A DNA stretch of 64,000 nt from JBNRMR01 sp050942895 (lineage in GTDB: Bacteria > Bacillota > Clostridia > Christensenellales > UBA1750). The position numbers and the translations under genes are program-made. This document shows positions 1 through 7,504 of this stretch, in pieces. The notes below the pieces were generated by a model. It did not search any database, was not told where the DNA came from, and saw nothing but the letters and a program-made list of their open reading frames with translations. The stretch lies in assembly GCA_050942895.1 (NCBI GenBank), contig JBMNOE010000004.1, positions 124,001 through 188,000 of the forward strand, given 5' to 3'. Each line of letters opens with the position of its first letter. Within the stretch, counting starts at the first letter, position 1.

Positions 1-2
1 AT

Positions 3-137
3 GTTCACGGCCTGGCTTACGATGAGATCGCAAACATGCTGAAGCTTAACCTTAACACCGTTAAATCGCGGATCAGCAGAGGGCGGCGCAGTCTTAGAAA
101 AAGCCTTTCCTCAAAGCCGGAACTTTTCAGCATTTAG
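3..137 (+). CDS. RNA polymerase ECF-type sigma factor, C-terminal fragment
   Basis: Only the last 44 codons are in the window; the gene enters from the left edge. The reading frame gives a sigma region 4 helix-turn-helix: a YDEIANML helix, then the NTVKSRISRGRRSLR recognition helix that binds the -35 element. This is the usual end of sigma-70 family ECF factors. It lies 29 bp upstream of a gene with a zinc-finger anti-sigma domain, which fits a sigma / anti-sigma pair transcribed together. The subgroup cannot be assigned because region 2 is outside the window. Confidence 0.85.
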   Translation, partial: VHGLAYDEIANMLKLNLNTVKSRISRGRRSLRKSLSSKPELFSI

Positions 138-166
138 GCCGTCTAAAGGGTAAAAGGAGTGGTAAT

Positions 167-1441
167 ATGAATTGCAATGAATTCATTAGCAAACTGGATA
201 TATATATAGACGGGGAGATGCCCGACAGCGACCTGCCCGAGTTTTTGCAGCACGCAGAAAGCTGTGATGACTGCTGCACAGCCTTTAAGGAAGCGGTGCT
301 GATCGCAGAGAAAGCGAAGGCGTTGGCGGTGGCTAAGGCTCCTGATGCGCTTTTGGAAAATGTCATGGCGCAGGTGAAAGAGAGGCCCGCCCAGGTCAGG
401 AAAAAGTGGCCCCTTTACGCAAAGGTGCTTACAGGCGTTGCGGCCTGCCTGCTGGTGTTCGTGGTGGCATTGGCGTCCCTCAATCCCAACCTGACAAGCC
501 TTGAATACCCAGGTGCGGAGGAATATGGCCGCTATGATTACGACATGAACAGCGCTACCTCCGGTGGGGGAGCATATGGCGGCAGCGTTCTCATGGGCGG
601 CGAGTCTGCGCCCCAGGCCGCACCTGTGCCGGCGCCGTCGACCGCGTCATCGGCCGCTGATTATGCCGAAAAAGGCATTATCCTTCCTCCGGCTGATAAC
701 ACAACCTCCGCCGAGCATGGTCAGAAGATAATCACAAACGGCAATCTTTCGATGTCGTCCGCCAACTTTGATGTGGACTCAAAGATGATAGAGGATCTCA
801 TCGTAGCAATGGGCGGATACACCCAAAGCTCCTCCATAAGCGGCAAGCCCCTGGACGAAAACCAGTATTCCTCCGGGCGCTATGGAAGCTACACGGCAAG
901 GATCCCCAGCCACATGTACAGGCAGACTGTTGACCAGCTTAAAGTGCTGGGTGTGCTGGAAAACTACAGCGAATACTCTGACGACATCACCTCCCAGTAC
1001 TACGACACCGTCGCAAGGCTTGAGTCATATCAGCTTCAGTACGACACCATCGAAGGCCTTTTGACGAAAGCCGAAGCCCTGGAGGATATTTTAAGAATTC
1101 AAACCGAACTGCAGAACCTGCGCTACATGATCGACAGCCTGACAGGCACAATCAAGCAGTGGGATTTCCTCACCAGCTATTCCACCCTGGACATCTCCAT
1201 CCGCGAGGTGGCCGACCCCGCTCTCGTCCGAAGCGTTGATCCTACCCTGGGCGAGAGGATAAACGAGAGCTTCATCAGCAGCATAAACAGGCTCATCGAA
1301 AACGCTGAGGACTTCGTGGTCTGGCTTTCGGGCTCCATAATAGGGCTGATAATATTTGCGGGAGCGGTCGTGGCGGTAGTGTTGATAATAAGATCTGCAA
1401 AAAAGCGCAGGCTCAAAAAGAGCGGAGAAAAGCAAGGATAG
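167..1441 (+). CDS. Membrane anti-sigma factor fused to a DUF4349 domain
   Basis: 424 residues. The N-terminus carries a zf-HC2 / ZAS-like anti-sigma motif, H29-x3-C33-x2-C36. A membrane segment follows at about 84-105, then a Ser/Ala/Pro/Gly-rich linker. A DUF4349 domain spans about 185-370, with coiled-coil-like helices around residues 285-330. A second membrane segment at about 388-412 ends in a basic tail. The topology suggests a cytoplasmic zinc finger that holds the sigma factor encoded just upstream, and an extracytoplasmic DUF4349 domain that may sense an envelope signal. The start at 167 has an SD (AAAAGGAGTGG) about 5 bp upstream. The sensing role is inferred from architecture. Confidence 0.85.
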   Translation: MNCNEFISKLDIYIDGEMPDSDLPEFLQHAESCDDCCTAFKEAVLIAEKAKALAVAKAPDALLENVMAQVKERPAQVRKKWPLYAKVLTGVAACLLVFVVALASLNPNLTSLEYPGAEEYGRYDYDMNSATSGGGAYGGSVLMGGESAPQAAPVPAPSTASSAADYAEKGIILPPADNTTSAEHGQKIITNGNLSMSSANFDVDSKMIEDLIVAMGGYTQSSSISGKPLDENQYSSGRYGSYTARIPSHMYRQTVDQLKVLGVLENYSEYSDDITSQYYDTVARLESYQLQYDTIEGLLTKAEALEDILRIQTELQNLRYMIDSLTGTIKQWDFLTSYSTLDISIREVADPALVRSVDPTLGERINESFISSINRLIENAEDFVVWLSGSIIGLIIFAGAVVAVVLIIRSAKKRRLKKSGEKQG

Positions 1442-1479
1442 AAATAACAAACCCGAAACAGCGTAAAATAACGCAAAAG

Positions 1480-1508
1480 GCCGGAGGGAAATCCCTTCCG
1501 GTCTTTTT
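1480..1508 (+). terminator. Rho-independent terminator after the anti-sigma gene
   Basis: A CCGGAGGG / CCCTTCCGG stem with an AAAT loop is followed by TCTTTTT, 40 bp after the stop codon. Confidence 0.85.
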
Positions 1509-1547
1509 GCTTAAGACTACGCAGGGGGACCGCCCCTTTGGCCTCCT

Positions 1548-1632
1548 TATTATTTTTACAACCGTTATAAAAGTTTGGGTCCAGCTTTTTCAAAAGCTGA
1601 CGGGGTATGGGGTGGAATCCCAGCGCATCTCC
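1548..1632 (-). repeat. Intergenic repeat family 1, minus-oriented copy
   Basis: Read on the minus strand it has GGGATTCCACCCC, then CCCCGTCAGCTTTTGAAAAAG, then CTGGACCCAAACTTTTATA. The same order appears at 21266-21350, 38028-38150, 48125-48200 and (minus) 32488-32548. The shared parts are a GC-rich palindrome, an AAGC-TTT-GCTT hairpin and a (G/T)ATCCAAAC-TTTATA tail. No open frame is associated with it. Confidence 0.7.
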
Positions 1633-1649
1633 GACTTCGACTGCATAAC

Positions 1650-1677
1650 AAAAAGCCCGGAAAAGTCCGGGCTTTTG
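1650..1677 (-). terminator. Terminator downstream of perR
   Basis: AAAAGCCCGG and CCGGGCTTTT form a perfect stem around AAAAGT, 15 bp beyond the perR stop. A/T tracts on both sides make it potentially bidirectional. Confidence 0.8.
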
Positions 1678-1691
1678 CAATATGGGGCTTG

Positions 1692-2111
1692 TTATTCGCT
1701 CTCTTCGCCGGGAGGAAGGCCCGAATCTTTTTTATCGCGGCAGGAGGGGCAGTAGCCCTCAAAGACCGTGTTGTGCAAAATGACATCGAAACCGGTTTCC
1801 GCAGCAATCTCCTGGTCTAAGGAGGAAAGATAGGGCATGGGCACATCGTGCACGCTGCCACAACCTATGCACAGCATATGGTAATGGGGCTTTTTGAGCC
1901 AGTCAAACCTATCGACGCCGGGTATGTTCGCCCGCCCGATAGCCTGATCCTCAATCAGCAGCCGCAGGTTTCTGTATACGGTGCCGCGGCTGATTTTTGG
2001 GTGTTTCTTGCTGACTTCCTGATATATTTCCTCCGCTGTGGGATGATCGCGGTGGCTGCGGACGGCTTCAAATATTAGCTGCCGCTGTTTGGTGTTGCGT
2101 CGCTGCTTCAT
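1692..2111 (-). CDS. perR: Peroxide-responsive Fur-family repressor PerR
   Basis: 139 residues from the ATG at 2111, which has GGGGGAATGGAAAG upstream. A longer frame back to 2231 would overlap katA and adds only a low-complexity tail. An N-terminal winged helix carries HPTAEEIY and GTVYRNLRLL. The structural zinc site is C81-x2-C84 and C121-x2-C124. The regulatory metal ligands typical of Bacillus PerR rather than Fur or Zur all align: H23, D70, H76, H78 and D89 (equivalents of H37, D85, H91, H93, D104). PerR senses H2O2 by iron-catalysed oxidation of the His ligands. It lies 53 bp after katA on the same strand, so it probably controls its own transcript. Confidence 0.93.
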   Translation of the reverse strand: MKQRRNTKQRQLIFEAVRSHRDHPTAEEIYQEVSKKHPKISRGTVYRNLRLLIEDQAIGRANIPGVDRFDWLKKPHYHMLCIGCGSVHDVPMPYLSSLDQEIAAETGFDVILHNTVFEGYCPSCRDKKDSGLPPGEESE

Positions 2112-2164
2112 CTTTCCATTCCCCCGTGAATTCCCCTGCGCTCTTTGCGTGTTTCCGTTCAGTG

Positions 2165-3667
2165 TCAGGTGGTCGCCTTTATCAGGGCGTTGTTGTCCAG
2201 CTTTGAAAGCTCTTTTGCCTTTTCTGTGCAAAGACCCATGGCCTTGGTGACGCGCTCGCCATATTCCTCATCCGCCAGATAGCAATGGGCGGCGTGGCGA
2301 TACTTTACGTTCTCAGTCACCAGAGCGATGTCGGCGGCGGTGTTTTCAACAAGCAGCTTTTTCTTGTCCTCGGTCAGTATGCGCCACAGATCTCCGCCGG
2401 CTCTGAAGTTATCGTCGGAGGGATCATTCTTGGGATCGTAGCGCCAGACAGCGCCCTCGATCTCAAGGGGCGGCTCGGCCACTTCTGGCTGTGCAGTCCA
2501 GTAGCCGGCGCTGTTGGGGGTGTATGCGGGTGCGCCACCATAGTTGCCGTCAACGCGCATTGCGCCGTCGCGGTGATAATCGTTCACCTCCACCTTTGCC
2601 CTGTTGACGGGGATCAGGTTGTGGTTTACGCCCAGGCGGTAGCGCTGCGCATCGCCGTAGGAAAAGAGCCTGCCCTGGAGGAAGCGGTCTGGCGAGAAGC
2701 CGATGCCGGGAACAACATGAGCGGGGGTGAAGGCAGCCTGTTCAACTTCCGCATAAAAGTTTTCCGGGTTTCGGTTAAGCTCAAGCACGCCCACCTCGAT
2801 AAGGGGGAACTCCGCCTTGCGCCATATCTTTGTGATGTCAAAGGGATTTTCGTAGTGGTTTTTCGCCTGCTCCTCGGTCATGATCTGCACGTACATCGTC
2901 CACTTGGGGAAATCGCCCTTCTCGATGGCGTCGTAAAGATCCCTGCCGTGATACTCTCTGTCCTCGCCGTTGATCTTCGCTGCTTCTTCGTTTGTGAGGT
3001 TCTTGATGCCCTGCTGGGTCTTGAAGTGGAACTTGCACCAAACGCGCTTGTTGTCATTGTTGTAGAAGCTGAAGGTGTGCTCGCCGAAGAAATGCATGTT
3101 GCGGAAGGAAGCGGGGATGCCCCTGTCGCTCATGACGATGGTGATCTGGTGGAAACACTCGGGAAGGAGGGTCCAATAGTCCCAGTTGTTCTGGGCGGAG
3201 CGCCTGCCGGTGCGCGGATCACGCTTGACGGCGCGGTTGAGGTCGGAGAAGTTGTGGACGTCTCGGATGAAGAATGTGGGGGTGTTGTTGCCCACCAGAT
3301 CCCAGTTGCCTTCCTCGGTGTAGAATTTCACGGCAACTCCGCGGATGTCGCGCTCGCAGTCGGCGGCGCCTCTTTCGCCGGCAACGGTTGAAAAGCGCAG
3401 GAAAAGGTCTGTGACGGCGCCGGGCTGCAGAACCTTAGCCCTGGTGTACTGGGAAATGTCATGGGTGACGGTGAGCTTGCCATAAGCGCCCCAGCCCTTG
3501 GCGTGCATGCGCCTTTCGGGAATAACCTCGCGGTTAAAGTGGGCCATCTTTTCCATAAGCCACACATCATGCATGACTACCGGGCCGCGTGGGCCGGCGG
3601 TTATTGAATTCTCGTTGTCGGCCACGGGGGCCCCCACCTCGTTGGTCAGTTTTTTACGATCATCCAT
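2165..3667 (-). CDS. katA: Monofunctional haem catalase
   Basis: 500 residues, the usual length of small-subunit catalases; dismutates hydrogen peroxide to water and oxygen in the cytoplasm. The catalytic His is H55 in RRMHAKGWGAYG, the distal Asn is N128 in GNNTP, and the proximal haem-ligand Tyr is Y337 in RLFSYGDAQRYR. The ATG at 3667 has a strong AAGGAGG SD about 7 bp upstream. It starts 49 bp after the upstream membrane gene and is followed by perR, so katA sits inside what looks like a four-gene peroxide-defence transcript. I see no convincing separate promoter in the 49-bp gap. Confidence 0.97.
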   Translation of the reverse strand: MDDRKKLTNEVGAPVADNENSITAGPRGPVVMHDVWLMEKMAHFNREVIPERRMHAKGWGAYGKLTVTHDISQYTRAKVLQPGAVTDLFLRFSTVAGERGAADCERDIRGVAVKFYTEEGNWDLVGNNTPTFFIRDVHNFSDLNRAVKRDPRTGRRSAQNNWDYWTLLPECFHQITIVMSDRGIPASFRNMHFFGEHTFSFYNNDNKRVWCKFHFKTQQGIKNLTNEEAAKINGEDREYHGRDLYDAIEKGDFPKWTMYVQIMTEEQAKNHYENPFDITKIWRKAEFPLIEVGVLELNRNPENFYAEVEQAAFTPAHVVPGIGFSPDRFLQGRLFSYGDAQRYRLGVNHNLIPVNRAKVEVNDYHRDGAMRVDGNYGGAPAYTPNSAGYWTAQPEVAEPPLEIEGAVWRYDPKNDPSDDNFRAGGDLWRILTEDKKKLLVENTAADIALVTENVKYRHAAHCYLADEEYGERVTKAMGLCTEKAKELSKLDNNALIKATT

Positions 3668-3716
3668 TTTTTTACCTCCTTGTTTATATGTAAACCTTTT
3701 TGGTTATTACGCAAAG

Positions 3717-4367
3717 TCACAGTGAAAAAAGCATCGAAAGCATCCATATGTAGGCGATGGTTTTCGGAAGCATAAGCATGCCCAATTTGGGGTTTTTGCG
3801 CGCCCACAGGATGACGGGGGCGTAAAAGGCAAAGCTTAAAAATATTGCAAGCCACATGTGGCGCAGCCCGGGAAATGCCCCGCCGTATACCGCGAATAAA
3901 ACGGCCGTCAAAAGCCCCAGGAGCGCGAAGGGAATGTTGCGCCGGATGGCCCAGCTTTGCGGCTGGCTCTTTGATATCCAGCCGTTTTGGGGAAAAAGGC
4001 AGAGGGCTATGCGCAGCAGCGCAAGGGCATATGCCAAGGCCGTCCAGCCCTGCGATACGCCGAAGCCAAGCTTCAGCCCCAAGTGCCATAATATCAGGTA
4101 GAAGACAGTCATTGTGACTGAGGTTATCATCTTGCCCAGGCCCAAAGCCCGGTGAAAGCGCTCATTGCCGGAGTCCTTCGATGTTGCCGCGGCAATTCTG
4201 GGGGCCAGATGAAAGAAATCTCCCCCCGCCAATGTCAAAGCCGCTGCGCCGGGCAAAACGCCGGCCGGCCCCTTGCTCTGCAAAAGCACAATGCCCATAA
4301 TTGCCGCCGTAACAAGATAGGACATATTAAAGATAACCTCGACATATGCAGCCGTTTTTTTGTTCAT
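3717..4367 (-). CDS. Multi-pass membrane protein of unknown function, upstream of katA
   Basis: 216 residues from the ATG at 4367. A longer frame to 4517 runs through the neighbouring gene and is not used. The protein has about six or seven hydrophobic segments, with small-residue-rich first helices and a Gly/Leu-rich second half, and no catalytic motif I recognise. The start codon overlaps the stop of the DUF454 gene in an ATGA arrangement, which implies translational coupling. Its position between a DUF454 protein and katA-perR hints at a role during peroxide stress, but that is context only. Confidence 0.75.
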   Translation of the reverse strand: MNKKTAAYVEVIFNMSYLVTAAIMGIVLLQSKGPAGVLPGAAALTLAGGDFFHLAPRIAAATSKDSGNERFHRALGLGKMITSVTMTVFYLILWHLGLKLGFGVSQGWTALAYALALLRIALCLFPQNGWISKSQPQSWAIRRNIPFALLGLLTAVLFAVYGGAFPGLRHMWLAIFLSFAFYAPVILWARKNPKLGMLMLPKTIAYIWMLSMLFSL

Positions 4368-4756
4368 GATGCCACATTCCTGCACAGGCGCTTTCGCTTT
4401 GCGCGCGGCTTGGCGATGTGGAGTATATGTACTGTGACACTCACTCCTATTATGGCGAACAGCGGCAAGGCCCACAATCTTTTCATCATAAAAGCGGACA
4501 GGGCCAGCATCGTCCAAAGAAATGCCAAGCTGTAAATGACGGTTTTGCGCTCAAGGCCGTTGCCCACTTGATAGCTTTCGATATAATCGCGGAAAAACCG
4601 TATGCGCATTATTTTCGCCCGCAGATTTGGGCTGGCGCTGAAGCAGGCGGCCGCCAACAGAACAAAGGGAGTGGTGGGCCAGATGGGGATCACCAGACCT
4701 ATGGCGCCGCTGGCCAGAAACAAAAATCCCAATATGGTAAGCGCTATTTTTTTCAT
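4364..4756 (-). CDS. DUF454 (YbaN-type) inner-membrane protein
   Basis: 130 residues, the usual size of the DUF454 / YbaN family. The family signature GLVIPIWPTTPFVLLAAACF lies in the first 40 residues. It is followed by a polar FFRDYIESYQVGNGLERK loop and two further membrane helices. The molecular function of the family is unknown; some homologues lie near iron or haem genes. It is the first gene of the run leading to katA and perR, with a good promoter about 80 bp upstream. Start: ATG at 4756 with AGAAAGA upstream, a modest SD. Confidence 0.88.
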   Translation of the reverse strand: MKKIALTILGFLFLASGAIGLVIPIWPTTPFVLLAAACFSASPNLRAKIMRIRFFRDYIESYQVGNGLERKTVIYSLAFLWTMLALSAFMMKRLWALPLFAIIGVSVTVHILHIAKPRAKRKRLCRNVAS

Positions 4757-4823
4757 GCCAATCTTTCTGTTCTTTCACTCTATTAGGGGAGCATCTTTGC
4801 AAATATACAAAGCGCTATTAGGT

Positions 4824-4862
4824 ATGATTACTAATAATAGATAAAAAATGTTGATCTGTCAA
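4824..4862 (-). promoter_or_regulatory. Sigma-A promoter with a 7-1-7 dyad, candidate PerR operator
   Basis: On the minus strand TTGACA (4857-4862) is followed after exactly 17 bp by TATTAT (4834-4839). Overlapping the -10 is a 7-1-7 inverted repeat, ATGATTA-C-TAATAAT at 4824-4838 on the plus strand, with 6 of 7 positions matching between arms. Fur-family operators have this 7-1-7 geometry. The match to the Bacillus Per box is only partial, so the operator call is inference. Confidence 0.65.
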
Positions 4863-4896
4863 TAGTTTTAGACGAATGTAGAAAGAAAAAGAAAAA

Positions 4897-4935
4897 GGAA
4901 AAAATCCCTGCAGCAAGGGCTGAGGGATTTTTTTA
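4897..4935 (-). terminator. Terminator downstream of metY
   Basis: AAATCCCT (4902-4909) pairs with AGGGATTT (4923-4930). A-rich and T-rich flanks make it functional on the minus strand, 33 bp past the metY stop. Confidence 0.8.
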
Positions 4936-4968
4936 ATAGTTTGGGAGTAATTTCTGCGGCGCGGCGAA

Positions 4969-6249
4969 CTAATCGCCCAGAGCCTGGCTTAAATCATATA
5001 GGATGTCGTCGATGTGCTCTGTGCCTATTGATAGCCGAACTGTGCCGGGCTTTATTCCCTGCTCCAGAAGTTCCTTTTCGTTGAGCTGGGAGTGGGTGGT
5101 GGAAGCCGGGTGTATCACCAATGATTTGACATCAGCCACATTTGCCAGCAGTGAAAAGATCTCCAGCTTGTCGATGAATTCATGGGCCTCTTTTTCGCCG
5201 CCCTTTATTTCAAATGTAAAAATGGTGACGCCGCCGTTTGGGAAATATTTCTTGTATAGCCCGTGATGCGGGTTGTACGGCAGAGAGGGATGGTTCACTG
5301 CGGCCACTCTCGGATGGTTTTTAAGGAAATCCACCACCTTGAGTGAGTTTTCCACATGGCGCTCCACCCGCAGCGACAGGGTTTCAAGGCCCTGCAAAAA
5401 CAGGAAGGAATGCAGCGGAGCCAGGGTAGCGCCTGTGTCGCGCAGTAGGATCGCCCGTATTTTTGTCACATAAGCCGCCGGTCCAACGGCTTTCGCAAAG
5501 CTGAGCCCGTGATAGCTGGGATTGGGAGCGGTCAGAGAAGGGAATTTCCCGCTCGCTTCCCAGTCGAACTTTCCGCCGTCCACGATGACTCCGCCGATGG
5601 CAGTGCCATGGCCGCCGATAAACTTTGTCGCCGAGTGTACAACGATGTCGGCGCCGTGCTCAAAGGGCCGCACCAGATAGGGCGTGGCGAATGTGGAGTC
5701 AACGATAAGAGGAATTTTGTGCCTGTGAGCCACGTCAGCCACCGCTTGGATGTCTATCAAAGTGGCGTTAGGGTTGCCTATGGTCTCGATAAAAATGGCC
5801 TTTGTCCGTTCATCGATGGCCTTTTCAAAGGCGTTTTCCTCGTCTGCGTCCACAAACTTTGTGGTGACGCCATATTGGGGCAACGTGTGCTGAAAAAGAT
5901 TGTATGTGCCTCCATATATGGTCTGCGCTGAGACGATATTGTCGCCGGCGTGGGCGATGTTCAAAATAGCATATGTCACTGCAGCCGCGCCGGAGGCCAC
6001 TCCCAGGGCCGCAACGCCGCCTTCCAGGGCTGCGATGCGCTTTTCAAAAACGTCGGTAGTGGAGTTGGTTAGCCTGCTATATATATTGCCCGCGTCGCTC
6101 AGATTGAACCTTGCGGCGGCATGGGCAGAGTTTTTGAAGACATATGATGTCGTCTGATAAATGGGCACCGCCCTTGCGTCGGAGGCGGGGTCAGGCTGCT
6201 CCTGGCCTGCATGCAACTGGATGGTTTCAAACTTGTACTTTCTGCTCAT
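4969..6249 (-). CDS. metY: O-acetylhomoserine sulfhydrylase (PLP enzyme)
   Basis: 426 residues, full length for the Cys/Met metabolism PLP-dependent family. It most likely joins O-acetylhomoserine and sulfide to give homocysteine in methionine synthesis. The Schiff-base lysine is K209 in HSATKFIGGHG. The N-terminal ETIQLHAGQ start, the SGAAAVTYA phosphate-binding segment and the VIHPASTTHSQL stretch near the C-terminus are typical of MetY rather than of the shorter MetB/MetC enzymes. It is monocistronic with its own terminator. A short reading frame with its own SD ends 21 bp before the ATG (6271-6375), pointing to leader-based control. Confidence 0.93.
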   Translation of the reverse strand: MSRKYKFETIQLHAGQEQPDPASDARAVPIYQTTSYVFKNSAHAAARFNLSDAGNIYSRLTNSTTDVFEKRIAALEGGVAALGVASGAAAVTYAILNIAHAGDNIVSAQTIYGGTYNLFQHTLPQYGVTTKFVDADEENAFEKAIDERTKAIFIETIGNPNATLIDIQAVADVAHRHKIPLIVDSTFATPYLVRPFEHGADIVVHSATKFIGGHGTAIGGVIVDGGKFDWEASGKFPSLTAPNPSYHGLSFAKAVGPAAYVTKIRAILLRDTGATLAPLHSFLFLQGLETLSLRVERHVENSLKVVDFLKNHPRVAAVNHPSLPYNPHHGLYKKYFPNGGVTIFTFEIKGGEKEAHEFIDKLEIFSLLANVADVKSLVIHPASTTHSQLNEKELLEQGIKPGTVRLSIGTEHIDDILYDLSQALGD

Positions 6250-6270
6250 AATGAACCCCTTTCTTCCAGC

Positions 6271-6375
6271 TTATAGCTTTTTTATTGGTGAAAAACGATG
6301 AAAACAGCTCATGAGGCTGCACATTCGTTCTTTACCCAAACTATGCGCTGATTTGAAAAGAGTAATGAAACCCAT
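6271..6375 (-). CDS. 34-residue upstream open reading frame, candidate leader peptide of metY
   Basis: ATG at 6375, stop TAA at 6271-6273. A near-perfect SD (AAAGGAGG, 6384-6391) sits 8 nt before the start. The peptide begins MGFITLFKSA and carries Met and Cys together at residues 18-24 (M-C-S-L-M-S-C), then a basic tail. The codons for residues 19-24 lie in a hairpin (CAGC-CTC-AT-GAG-CTG, 6305-6319). A consensus promoter starts its transcript about 70 nt upstream, and metY begins 21 nt after its stop. The placement fits a leader peptide whose translation reports Met or Cys supply, but no U-tract terminator is visible between it and metY. Unrecognised as a named family. Confidence 0.7.
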   Translation of the reverse strand: MGFITLFKSAHSLGKERMCSLMSCFHRFSPIKKL

Positions 6376-6454
6376 CTAAGTCGCCTCCTTTGGAATTATA
6401 TAATGTTAATGCCTACTAAACATACAATCTATATAGGAATAATATGTTAAGCAT

Positions 6455-6483
6455 ATTCTACATCGCCTTTGTTTCTTTGTCAA
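6455..6483 (-). promoter_or_regulatory. Sigma-A promoter for the leader peptide and metY
   Basis: Minus-strand TTGACA (6478-6483), 17-bp spacer, TAGAAT (6455-6460). Transcription should start near 6448, leaving about 70 nt before the leader ORF and about 200 nt before metY. Confidence 0.85.
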
Positions 6484-6575
6484 TAGGGAAATCCATTTCT
6501 TGCCTTTGTTTCCTTTGTTTATTAGAGCTTTTAATTCTTTGTCAGGCGTATACTTCAGGCATGGCTAAGTTTTGC

Positions 6576-6604
6576 TTGCTAACATCGCCGCTGTATGTTA
6601 TAAT
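6576..6604 (+). promoter_or_regulatory. Extended -10 promoter of rpsF-ssb-rpsR
   Basis: TTGCTA (6576-6581), 17 bp, TATAAT (6599-6604) with an upstream TG (TGTTATAAT). It is the only strong promoter seen before the three-gene ribosomal operon. Confidence 0.85.
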
Positions 6605-6619
6605 ACCTGTTGCGTAAAT

Positions 6620-6675
6620 TCCCCCTTGCTCTGCGATAAAAATTTAAGACGCAGGGCCGGAGACCATAAGGAGGT
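6620..6675 (+). ncRNA. S6:S18-type ribosomal protein leader RNA
   Basis: An inner helix CTCTGCG (6629-6635) / CGCAGGG (6650-6656) is closed by an outer helix CCCCCTT (6621-6627) / AAGGAGG (6668-6674) with one mismatch. The 3' side has an asymmetric bulge that starts with CCG (6657-6659). This matches the known S6:S18 leader, where a CCG-containing bulge imitates the 16S rRNA site and binds the S6-S18 complex. The outer helix contains the rpsF SD, so closing it would block translation. It was identified by hand folding; a covariance search was not possible. Confidence 0.72.
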
Positions 6676-6683
6676 GAAACCTG

Positions 6684-6968
6684 ATGTCCAACAAGTACGA
6701 AGCAATGTACATTATCGACGCCATAATCGAAGAAGAGGTCCGCAAAGGCCTTATTGAGAGATTCAGCGCCATCGTGACCGACAACGGCGGCACGATAACC
6801 AGCGTCGACGAGTGGGGCAAAAGGCGTTTGGCGTATCCTATCGAGAAGAAAAACGAAGGATACTATGTGCTGATGCACTTTGAAGCCGCGCCTGAGCTGC
6901 CCAGGGAACTGGAAAGAAATTTCCAGATATCCGAAGATATCATGCGCTATCTTGTCATAAGAAGATAG
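6684..6968 (+). CDS. rpsF: 30S ribosomal protein S6
   Basis: 94 residues, normal length. S6 binds the central domain of 16S rRNA together with S18. The family signature is seen in YEAMYIIDA at the start, WGKRRLAYPIEKKNEGYY in the middle and RNFQISEDIMRYLVIRR at the end. The ATG follows AAGGAGG by 9 nt. It is the first gene of the rpsF-ssb-rpsR operon, and the leader before it probably gives feedback control by the S6-S18 complex. Confidence 0.98.
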   Translation: MSNKYEAMYIIDAIIEEEVRKGLIERFSAIVTDNGGTITSVDEWGKRRLAYPIEKKNEGYYVLMHFEAAPELPRELERNFQISEDIMRYLVIRR

Positions 6969-7015
6969 CTTTCCGTGCACCCAGACGGTGCACAAGACTT
7001 TAAAAGGAGTAGAGG

Positions 7016-7456
7016 ATGAATAAGGTAATATTGATAGGCAATCTTACCAGGACACCGGAACTGAGGGTGACCTCCACCGGCGTTTCTGTATGCAATTTCA
7101 CGATCGCTGTCAACCGCCGCATCCCCAATGCGCAGGGTGTGCGCGAAGCTGACTTCATCCCTGTGGTCGCGTGGCGTCAGCTTGCTGAACTTTGCGCCAA
7201 ATATCTGGACAAGGGGAGGAAATGCGCCGTTGTGGGGCAGATCCAGAACCGCAGCTATGAAACAGCAGACGGTCAAAAGCGCTATGTGACAGAGATTTTT
7301 GCCGATGAAGTCGAGTTTCTCGACAGGCCGGGTCAGGCCCAGCAGGATTCCGGATCAGGCTATGTACCAAACAATTTTCAGCCCCAGGCCGAAGCGCAGC
7401 CGACTTTTGGCGGAGAGGGCTTTACCACCGTGGACGACGACGAGCTGCCCTTTTAA
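7016..7456 (+). CDS. ssb: Single-stranded DNA-binding protein
   Basis: 146 residues. An N-terminal OB fold (MNKVILIGNLTRTPELR, then FTIAVNRR, IPVVAWRQLAE and YETADGQKRYVTEIFADEVEFL) covers about residues 1-105. A Gln/Pro-rich linker leads to the acidic DDDELPF tip that recruits replication and repair partners. It lies between rpsF and rpsR as in most Bacillota, with an AAAAGGAGT SD 7-8 nt from the ATG. It protects single-stranded DNA during replication and repair. Confidence 0.98.
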   Translation: MNKVILIGNLTRTPELRVTSTGVSVCNFTIAVNRRIPNAQGVREADFIPVVAWRQLAELCAKYLDKGRKCAVVGQIQNRSYETADGQKRYVTEIFADEVEFLDRPGQAQQDSGSGYVPNNFQPQAEAQPTFGGEGFTTVDDDELPF

Positions 7457-7504
7457 GGCGGCGTAGCGTTACGGTTATCTCAATTGAGAAGGAGATGAAA
7501 AAAC

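Noticed and set aside
2112..2231. Longer N-terminus for PerR
   Set aside because: It would overlap katA, has no SD, and aligned PerR proteins start at the MKQRRN-type methionine at 2111.
2285..3391. Long open frame (368 codons) on the plus strand opposite katA
   Set aside because: It lies entirely antisense to katA, has no SD and reads as codon-bias shadow of the catalase gene.
3668..3716. Per box directly upstream of katA
   Set aside because: TTTACATATAAAC is only weakly palindromic and does not match the 15-bp Per consensus; the dyad at 4824-4838 is a better candidate.
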